Source: Solirubrobacterales bacterium
GTDB lineage: Bacteria; Actinomycetota; Thermoleophilia; Solirubrobacterales; 70-9
Reading direction: 5' to 3'
DNA: 32,907 nucleotides
Assembly (NCBI GenBank): GCA_035573435.1
Contig: DATMZR010000004.1
Coordinates: 1-32,907, forward strand
Shown: one piece after another, positions 1 to 5,711 of the stretch
Layout of the letters: each line of letters starts with the position of its first letter
How positions within the stretch are numbered: position 1 is the first letter of the stretch
The notes under the pieces: generated by a model
The model's database searches: none
Told to the model about the DNA's origin: nothing
The model's input: only the letters and a program-made list of their open reading frames with translations
Made by a program: the position numbers and the translations under genes

Positions 1-19
1 CGCGACTTCGCCGCTAGCC
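1..19 (+). repeat. Tail of an interspersed repeat cut by the window edge
   Basis: The first 19 bases match the last part of the repeat found complete at 710-810 and 2992-3092 (the block ending in GCTAGCC), with one mismatch (C for T in the CGTCGC part). Only the tail is visible because the window starts inside it. It lies just before the first gene, as intergenic copies do elsewhere here. Confidence 0.55.
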
Positions 20-36
20 ACGCTTAGCATGCATCG

Positions 37-381
37 GTGGCCGCGTATCGCCTGACGGTTCGACACGGGCCCAACGTCGAACGGGAGAGCTTCGAAACGG
101 TGGACGAGGCCGTCGCGGCACTCGAGCGGCGCGCCGAGACGGTCCGCCGGGAAGGGCCGCTGACGAGGGTCAACACCCTGCGCGACTACGAGCCGGGTCA
201 GCGGGTCCACGCTCGTCTCGAGCTGTCCACCGGCGGGGTCCTGCGCGGCCGCGAGGCCGGGATCGACGTGATGGGGGACGGCGCGCTGGTCCCCTATGTG
301 GGCGTGATCCGCAAGCGCCGGCTCGAGCCGAGCCGGGATCGGTCGGCATTCGACGCCGTCCGCGAGGCGTTGACCGGATGA
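37..381 (+). CDS. Small protein of unknown function (114 aa)
   Basis: I do not recognise a family. The protein is 114 residues, soluble and charged, with no signal peptide or membrane segment. The N-terminal third (residues 3-40) reads as a strand followed by an Ala/Glu/Arg-rich helix; the centre has alternating hydrophobic residues suggestive of beta strands (around RVHARLELSTGG) and the C-terminus is basic. The start is a GTG at 37 without a clear Shine-Dalgarno; the ATG at 29 is out of frame. The stop overlaps the next start in an ATGA (378-381), so the two genes are probably co-translated and their products may act together. Confidence 0.6.
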   Translation: MAAYRLTVRHGPNVERESFETVDEAVAALERRAETVRREGPLTRVNTLRDYEPGQRVHARLELSTGGVLRGREAGIDVMGDGALVPYVGVIRKRRLEPSRDRSAFDAVREALTG

Positions 382-707
382 GCCCGAACGAAGCCCAGGT
401 GAAGCTCGACCAGGTCTCCGAGGGTGTCGAGGTGGGATGCCGAGTACGCCTGCCACGTGGCGCCGAGCCGCCGATCCGCGTCTACGTGAACGGGGTCGAG
501 CAGAGCGAGGGCTCGGACTTCCGGATTCGACGCGGCGAGATCGTCTTCGAGCGTCCGATCGTCAAAGAGGGAAAGGTGAGCGGATTTCGCTGGCTGGCGA
601 TGCTGCTCGGCCTCTTCGGCACCTATCGCAAGCACGAGACGGTCGACGTCGAATACCGCCTGGCAGGCGAGGTCAAGCTCTACTCCGACGCTGAGATCCT
701 GCGCTAA
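378..707 (+). CDS. Small protein of unknown function (109 aa), coupled to the preceding gene
   Basis: No family recognised. The protein is 109 residues with a predicted beta-rich body: RIRVYVNGVEQ-like strands, the segment SDFRIRRGEIVFERPI, then a short hydrophobic patch (WLAMLLGLFGTY, about residues 72-83) and a final strand pair. The hydrophobic patch is too short and isolated to call a membrane protein with confidence. Its ATG overlaps the stop of the upstream gene by four bases (ATGA), which implies translational coupling. An interspersed repeat starts right after the TAA, and the next gene is convergent. Confidence 0.6.
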   Translation: MSPNEAQVKLDQVSEGVEVGCRVRLPRGAEPPIRVYVNGVEQSEGSDFRIRRGEIVFERPIVKEGKVSGFRWLAMLLGLFGTYRKHETVDVEYRLAGEVKLYSDAEILR

Positions 708-709
708 TA

Positions 710-810
710 ACTCCGCCGAAAGCCTCGGCTTCGCCTACGTTTTCGGCGGGTTAGGGCCTGAGCCTTACCCGGCAGGCACCTCCGTATCTACCGCGACTTC
801 GTCGCTAGCC
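710..810 (+). repeat. Interspersed palindromic repeat, intergenic copy A
   Basis: This 101-base block is nearly identical to 2992-3092 (about six differences). Its first part forms a hairpin with a 9-bp perfect stem, CCGCCGAAA (713-721) pairing with TTTCGGCGG (741-749), around a loop that itself contains a smaller AAGCC/GGCTT palindrome. The second part ends in CCGCGACTTCGTCGCTAGCC. Stem pair A719-T743 is G-C in copy B, a compensatory change. It fills the space between two convergent genes and stops about 10 bases from the acyl-CoA dehydrogenase stop. No transposase is nearby. Confidence 0.85.
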
Positions 811-819
811 CCGCCCTGG

Positions 820-1833
820 TTAAGCCGGCGTCGCCACGGCGCCCATTCCGGCGAGCCTGGCGACGCGCTCGCGGTGGAGGCGAGGATCGCCGAGCAGCTC
901 GCCTCCGACCTTGGCTCGCTTGAGCAGGAAGTGGAGGTCGTGCTCCCAGGTGAAGCCGATGCCGCCGAGCACCTGGAGTGCATCATTGGTCACCCGCCAG
1001 GCGGCATCTGAGGCCCTCGCCTTTGCCATCGAGCCCGCCAAAGCCAAGGACTCGGGCTCGTCGTCGGCGCACCAGGCGGCGTAGTAGGTGAGGGACCGCG
1101 CCTCCTCTACGTCGTAGAGCATCCCGGCGCAGCGGTGCGATACGGCCTGATAGGCGCCGATCGGGCGGTCGAACTGCTGGCGCTCCTTGGCGTAATCGAT
1201 CGCGAACTCCATCGCCCGCTGCGCGATCCCGGTGAGCTCCGCAGCGAGCGCCACCAGCGACCGGTCCGCGGCCGCCTCGACGTCGCCTGGGAGCCGATCG
1301 CCGTCCGTGTCCTGGACCCGCGCGTAGAGGCGAGTCGCATCCACCAGCTCGATGGGCTCGATCTCTGCGTCACCCGCCTCCACCAGGACCGCGCGATCTC
1401 CGTCGTTCAGGACCAGCACCGTGGCACCCGCGGCATCCGGGACGAGCGCGTTGCTTCGGGGCTCGAAGGCGGCCGCACCTCGCAGCTCACCCGAGGCGAT
1501 CCCGGGCAACCATCGCTGCCGCTGCTCGTCGGTTCCAGCCTGATCGATGAACAGGCCCGCCGAGGCGTTGGACAGGAAAGGCGCCGGCGCGCAGGCGTAG
1601 CCGAGCTCCTCGCAGAGGATCGCCAACTCCACCATGCCGAGCCCCTGGCCCCCGTGGTCCTCCGGGATTGCGATCCCGGGCCAGCCGAGGCTGCGGATCT
1701 CGGCCCAGAGGGCGTCGTCGTAGGCTCGAGCCTCGGCCGCCTGGCGGACCTTCTCCAGGGGCGAGCGCTTGGCCAGCATCTCGCGAGCCGTCTCCTTGAT
1801 CGCCTGCTGCTCGTCGTTGAAGCCGAAGTCCAC
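820..1833 (-). CDS. Acyl-CoA dehydrogenase family protein, short subunit
   Basis: This is a flavin-dependent acyl-CoA dehydrogenase-type protein of 337 residues. The family motifs include the N-terminal helical domain (WPGIAIPEDHGGQGLG), the C-terminal helical domain (YAKERQQFDRPIGAYQAVSHRCA) and GGIGFTWEHDLHFLLKRA near the end. It is shorter than the usual 380 residues; the central beta domain is reduced and the Ser/Thr-rich flavin loop is poor. I see no IEGGT-type catalytic glutamate, unlike the gene just upstream. Such pairs in actinobacteria (FadE/ChsE type) form alpha-beta heterotetramers in which one subunit carries the base, so a partner role is likely. I chose GTG at 1833, five bases after the upstream stop; an ATG at 1860 would overlap that gene. 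The substrate cannot be told. Confidence 0.85.
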   Translation of the reverse strand: MDFGFNDEQQAIKETAREMLAKRSPLEKVRQAAEARAYDDALWAEIRSLGWPGIAIPEDHGGQGLGMVELAILCEELGYACAPAPFLSNASAGLFIDQAGTDEQRQRWLPGIASGELRGAAAFEPRSNALVPDAAGATVLVLNDGDRAVLVEAGDAEIEPIELVDATRLYARVQDTDGDRLPGDVEAAADRSLVALAAELTGIAQRAMEFAIDYAKERQQFDRPIGAYQAVSHRCAGMLYDVEEARSLTYYAAWCADDEPESLALAGSMAKARASDAAWRVTNDALQVLGGIGFTWEHDLHFLLKRAKVGGELLGDPRLHRERVARLAGMGAVATPA

Positions 1834-1837
1834 GGGG

Positions 1838-2974
1838 TTACCTGAGCCTCGGCAGGCCAAGGACGCGCTCGGCGATGATGTTCTTCATCACGTCCGTGGT
1901 GCCACCCTCAATCGAGTTGGCACGCGAGCGCAGCAGGCGATAGGCCCACTCGGAGCCGGGCGCCAGCGCTTCGGGCCCCAGCACATCCGTGGCCAACTCG
2001 GTCAGGCTCTGATTCATGTTCGCCCATTCCCACTTCGCGAGCGATCCCTCGGGCCCCGGGATTCCCACCTTCATCTGCTGGGTGAGAGCGCGCAGCGCCC
2101 CGAACCGAAGGGCCTCGATGCCGATCTTGAGCCCCCCGATCCGCTGACGGATGACGGGGTCCTCGCCGAGGCCGCGCTCGTTGATCAGCCCGATCAGCTC
2201 GTCCAGGTCGCGCCGCACCTGAATCGCGGAGGCCGCTCCGATGCCTGCCCGCTCGTGCATGAGGGTCGTGATCGCGACGTTCCAGCCATTTCCCTCCCCG
2301 CCCATCAGGTTCTCCTCCGGGACATAGGCGCCCTCGAAGAAGATCTCGTTGAACTCGGCCTCCCCTGTGATCTGGCGCAGCGGGCGAACCTCGATCTCGT
2401 CCTGCTGCATGTCGCAGATGAAATAGGTGAGGCCCTTGTGCTTTGGCGCCTCGGCATCAGAGCGCGCGAGCAGCATGCACCACCTCGCCTCATGGGCGAA
2501 GGTGGTCCAAACCTTCTGGCCTGTAATTCGCCATCCCCCGTTCTCGCGGACGGCTTTCGTCTTCAGCGAGGCGAGGTCGGAGCCGGATTCGGGCTCGGAG
2601 AATCCCTGGCACCAGATCTCCTCTGCGGACAGGATCGGCTCCAGGAAGCGCTCCTTCTGCGCCTCCGTGCCGTGGTTGATCACCACCGGGCCCCCCATCA
2701 CGAGACCGAGCACGTTGGCAGGCGAAGGGGCCTTCGCCCGCGCCATCTCCTCGGAGAAGATCGCCTGCTCGATCAAGGTGGCGCCGCGGCCGCCGTACTC
2801 CTTCGGCCACGAGATCCCGGCCCAGCCCGCGTCGTGGAGCTTGCCCTGCCAGTCGCGGCGAAACTCGAACTTCGCGTCCTCGCCGTCCGGCTCGGCCCCG
2901 GGGTGGTTGGCCTCCAGCCAGGCACGAACCTCGTCTCGGAACGCCTCCTCTTCCGGGGTCAGCGTGAGGTCCAT
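1838..2974 (-). CDS. Acyl-CoA dehydrogenase, catalytic subunit
   Basis: This 378-residue protein, the family's normal length, oxidises an acyl-CoA to the enoyl-CoA using FAD. Visible motifs are GWAGISWPKEYGG (about 50-62), the flavin/substrate signature WCQGFSEPESGSDLASL (121-137), the strand segment WRITGQKVWTTFAHEA, and the C-terminal SIEGGTTDVMKNIIAERVLG, where E356 sits at the position of the catalytic base in FadE-type enzymes. It precedes the shorter subunit by a four-base gap, so the two are probably co-expressed as a heteromer. The ATG at 2974 lacks a Shine-Dalgarno but lies nine bases after a TAGAGT box, suggesting leaderless or near-leaderless transcription. Fatty-acid, branched-chain or steroid-side-chain substrates are all possible. 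Confidence 0.93.
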   Translation of the reverse strand: MDLTLTPEEEAFRDEVRAWLEANHPGAEPDGEDAKFEFRRDWQGKLHDAGWAGISWPKEYGGRGATLIEQAIFSEEMARAKAPSPANVLGLVMGGPVVINHGTEAQKERFLEPILSAEEIWCQGFSEPESGSDLASLKTKAVRENGGWRITGQKVWTTFAHEARWCMLLARSDAEAPKHKGLTYFICDMQQDEIEVRPLRQITGEAEFNEIFFEGAYVPEENLMGGEGNGWNVAITTLMHERAGIGAASAIQVRRDLDELIGLINERGLGEDPVIRQRIGGLKIGIEALRFGALRALTQQMKVGIPGPEGSLAKWEWANMNQSLTELATDVLGPEALAPGSEWAYRLLRSRANSIEGGTTDVMKNIIAERVLGLPRLR

Positions 2975-2983
2975 CGAGCGGCC

Positions 2984-2989
2984 ACTCTA
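2984..2989 (-). promoter_or_regulatory. Candidate -10 box for the acyl-CoA dehydrogenase pair
   Basis: On the minus strand TAGAGT ends nine bases before the ATG at 2974, and no ribosome-binding site is visible. The same layout (TANNNT, six to nine bases, start codon) recurs in this window at 8282, 14381, 18751 and 32446. The box adjoins the end of repeat copy B, whose border supplies the preceding TAA. No -35 element is convincing. Confidence 0.4.
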
Positions 2990-2991
2990 TT

Positions 2992-3092
2992 ACTCCGCCG
3001 GAAGCCTCGGCTTCGCCTACGTTTCCGGCGGGCTAGGGCCCGAACCTGACCCGGCAGGCACCTCCGTATCTACCGCGACTTCGTCGCTAGCC
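2992..3092 (+). repeat. Interspersed palindromic repeat, intergenic copy B
   Basis: Second near-identical copy of the 101-base element. Stem CCGCCGGAA (2995-3003) pairs perfectly with TTCCGGCGG (3023-3031). Compared with copy A, G3001-C3025 replaces A719-T743, so the pairing is kept while the bases differ. It fills the space between the prenyltransferase stop and the acyl-CoA dehydrogenase start on the minus strand, so it would be transcribed in any read-through RNA and sits directly upstream of the TAGAGT box. Confidence 0.88.
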
Positions 3093-3103
3093 CAGGCCGG
3101 GGG

Positions 3104-4084
3104 CTAGTCGAAGATGTACAGCATGGCCAGGGCCGCGCCGACCCAGGTGACGGCCGCGAAGATCATGCCGGGGTCTTGCGTCAGGATCGCCGAGGTGGAA
3201 CGCGTGTCCCCGCGGTCGTAGATCAGGTACAGGTACCGGAAGATTCCGTACAGGACCGAGGGCGCGGTCGCGAGCATGCGGGTGCCGATCAGGGGACTGT
3301 TGACGGCGTAGATCGCGTAGCTCATGATCGCTGCCGCGGTCACCATCGCCACCATCTGATCGAGGAAGGCGAGCGAATAGTGCTCCAGCACGGGCCGCGT
3401 GACCGGGGACCGCGCCGCGGTCGCTGCTGATGAGGAAGCGGCCACGGATTGCTCCGACATCGCCTCCTGGCGGCGTTTGGTGAAGCCCAGGAAGAGGGCG
3501 AGCATCGCTGTGCAGAGGAGCAGCCACTCCGAGGCTTCGGCCTCGACCGCAACCGCGCCGCCCACCACCCGGAGGAGGAACAGCGACGCGATCGTCATCA
3601 CGTCGAGGATCACGAGTCGCTTGAGGACCAGCGAGTAGGCGGCGGTGATCACGCCATACAGAGCCACGAGCCCGGCGACCTCGGGCGAGACCCCGATCAG
3701 CGCCACCCCGACGCCGATCACCGCCAGGACGATCGCCCAAGCCCAGGCGGTCGCGACTGGGAGTGCCCCGCTGGCGATCGGGCGAAGGCGCTTCTCCGGG
3801 TGCTGCCGGTCATGCGCCCGGTCTCGGAGATCGTTGAACAGGTAGCCGGCGCTCGAGATCGCGCAGAAGGCGGTGAAGGCGAGCGTGGCATCGAGGACCT
3901 GGGCCCCCTCATCGAGCTTGCCCGAGAACAGCAGGCCCGCGAACACGAGCAGGTTCTTGATCCACTCCTGCGGGCGCATCGCGACCAGCAGCGCGTGCGG
4001 CTTCGACCTGGCGACCGGAGCGGTGGCTGACGCGGGCACACCGGAAACGGGCGGCCGCTCCTCGGTCACCGTTTCCATGCTCAC
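3104..4084 (-). CDS. UbiA-family prenyltransferase, decaprenyl-phosphate phosphoribosyltransferase-like
   Basis: An integral membrane protein of 326 residues with about eight or nine hydrophobic segments. It has the opening RPQEWIKNLLVFAGLLFSGKL, typical of decaprenyl-phosphate phosphoribosyltransferase-like UbiA proteins, and the aspartate motif YLFNDLRDRAHDRQHPEKRLRPIASG that binds the prenyl (pyro)phosphate through magnesium; the second Asp region is probably LVILDVMTIASLFLLRV. These enzymes move a polyprenyl-linked group at the membrane. The family is broad, so phosphoribosyl transfer is the nearest guess and transfer in lipid or quinone synthesis is an alternative. The gene follows the FAD oxidase by four bases, so it is the last gene of the SDR-oxidase-prenyltransferase operon. 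MSMETV allows a start two codons later. Confidence 0.85.
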   Translation of the reverse strand: MSMETVTEERPPVSGVPASATAPVARSKPHALLVAMRPQEWIKNLLVFAGLLFSGKLDEGAQVLDATLAFTAFCAISSAGYLFNDLRDRAHDRQHPEKRLRPIASGALPVATAWAWAIVLAVIGVGVALIGVSPEVAGLVALYGVITAAYSLVLKRLVILDVMTIASLFLLRVVGGAVAVEAEASEWLLLCTAMLALFLGFTKRRQEAMSEQSVAASSSAATAARSPVTRPVLEHYSLAFLDQMVAMVTAAAIMSYAIYAVNSPLIGTRMLATAPSVLYGIFRYLYLIYDRGDTRSTSAILTQDPGMIFAAVTWVGAALAMLYIFD

Positions 4085-4088
4085 AAGG

Positions 4089-5711
4089 TTAGGGGTCCAG
4101 GAGGACCCCGGGGTTCAGTACGCCCGCCGGGTCCACCGCGCGCTTCGCGGCGCGCAGACCCTCCGCGAACGGATCCGGGCGCTGCCGGTCGTACCACGGG
4201 CGGTGGTCGCGGCCAACCGCGTGGTGGTGCGTGATCGTGCCTCCCGCCTCGATTACGGCCTCCGAGACGGCCGCCTTCACCTCGTCCCACTGCTCCACCT
4301 CCCCGCCGCGGACCGCGGGGCAGATCACGGTGTAGTAGGGGGCGGGGCCGTCGGGGTACACGTGGGTGAAGCGGCAGGTCAGCCGCGGTGAACCAGAGCC
4401 GTTCGGGGGTGCCCCACAGACCTCGGCGATGGCGCCGCGGGCGGTCTCCATGACGGCGTCGTGGAACGCGCCGAAGCGCTCCCAGGTGATCGCCGTCTCG
4501 AAGGTGTCGGAGAGCACGCCACAGGCGACGAACGTGTCGCGCAGGTACGGCGCCGCGAGAAAGGCGTGGCGCCATGCCCCGACCGCGTCGGCGGCCTCCG
4601 GCCTCGAGGGCGAGGCCTCGCCCACCTGCCCGCCGTGGTCCCGGGCGGCGTCGAGTGCGATCCGCATGGGCTCCTCCACCGGGTGGTGCGCCGACTCGAA
4701 GCCGAGCACGAGCAGGGCCTTCCCCGCCGGCCCGGCGTGAGTGAGCTCGGACTCCGCCGGGTCGAGGAGACGGCAGTTGGAAGGATTGAGCCCGGACTGC
4801 GCCAGCTCCCGCACCGCCTCCGCGCCGCTCGCGAAGGACTCGAATGCAACCCCGCGTGAGACCTTCCAGCGGGGGCGCTCCCGGACCCGCACCCAGGCCT
4901 CCGTGATCACACCGAGAATTCCCTCCGAGCCGAGCAGGAGCCGATCGGGACTGGGCCCGGCGCCCGACCCGGGAAGGCGTCGGCTCTGCCAGAGGCCGCT
5001 GGGGGTGACCGCCCGCACCGACTCGACCAGGTCATCGATGTGGGTGTAGAGGGTCGCGAAGTGACCGCCGGCGCGCGTCGCGATCCAGCCGCCAAGGGTG
5101 GAGAACTCGAACGACTGCGGGAAATGGCGAAGCGTCAGGCCCTGCTCCCGGAGCTGGTCCTCGAGCACCGGCCCCGTGGCGCCGGCCTGGATCAGCGCCG
5201 CCTGGGAGATGTCGTCGACCTCGAGCACGCGGTCCATACGACGCAAGTCGACCGTCACCACCCCGGCGTAGGCGTCGCCGATTCGAGGCTCGACGCCACC
5301 GACCACGCTCGTGCCGCCTCCGTAGGGAATCGCGGCGAGGCGCTCCTCCGCACACCAGGCGAGCACCGCTTCGACCTCGCGCTCATCGCCGGGGTGCGCC
5401 ACCAGATCCGGCGGATCCTCGATCAAGCCCCGGAAACCGCGCACGACGTCCCGGTAGGCCCTGCCGAGCGCGTGCGAGACCCGCTCGTAGGGATCGGAGC
5501 GACAGAGGTGAGACAGCGACGGGGGCGGCTCGACCCGGGGCTGCGCCAGCTCGATTGCCTCGAGTGGCACCGGCTGCTCGGCCTCGGCGGCACCGAAGCC
5601 CAGCCGTTCGCGGATGTCCGGCGCGGCCGCCTCGAGCTGGTCGCGGGTCAGGGCCTGGTCCTCGAAGCCCCAGCCCCAGTGCTTTCGCCGGCGGGTCGCT
5701 GCGTCTACCAG
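4089..5711 (-). CDS. FAD-binding oxidase of the alkyl-DHAP synthase type
   Basis: A vanillyl-alcohol-oxidase-fold flavoprotein. Motifs fit alkyldihydroxyacetonephosphate synthase: the FAD loop AAIPYGGGTSVVGGVE, HFPQSFEFSTLGGWIATRAGGHFATLYTHIDDLV, the histidine run ITHHHAVGRDHRPW and the end AVDPAGVLNPGVL. In that family the enzyme swaps the acyl group of acyl-DHAP for a fatty alcohol, making an ether bond. The first GTG (5570) gives 493 residues but leaves out an in-frame upstream stretch encoding RRKHWGWGFEDQALTRDQL, a conserved N-terminus of these proteins. No ATG, GTG or TTG lies in that stretch, so I extend to a CTG at 5709-5711 that overlaps the end of the previous gene (540 aa). The start is uncertain; the family call is firmer than the exact substrate. 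Confidence 0.83.
   Translation of the reverse strand: MVDAATRRRKHWGWGFEDQALTRDQLEAAAPDIRERLGFGAAEAEQPVPLEAIELAQPRVEPPPSLSHLCRSDPYERVSHALGRAYRDVVRGFRGLIEDPPDLVAHPGDEREVEAVLAWCAEERLAAIPYGGGTSVVGGVEPRIGDAYAGVVTVDLRRMDRVLEVDDISQAALIQAGATGPVLEDQLREQGLTLRHFPQSFEFSTLGGWIATRAGGHFATLYTHIDDLVESVRAVTPSGLWQSRRLPGSGAGPSPDRLLLGSEGILGVITEAWVRVRERPRWKVSRGVAFESFASGAEAVRELAQSGLNPSNCRLLDPAESELTHAGPAGKALLVLGFESAHHPVEEPMRIALDAARDHGGQVGEASPSRPEAADAVGAWRHAFLAAPYLRDTFVACGVLSDTFETAITWERFGAFHDAVMETARGAIAEVCGAPPNGSGSPRLTCRFTHVYPDGPAPYYTVICPAVRGGEVEQWDEVKAAVSEAVIEAGGTITHHHAVGRDHRPWYDRQRPDPFAEGLRAAKRAVDPAGVLNPGVLLDP

Noticed and set aside
1769-3049. A 426-codon open frame on plus opposite the acyl-CoA dehydrogenases
   Set aside because: Antisense of well-supported genes and a product of GC-biased third positions.
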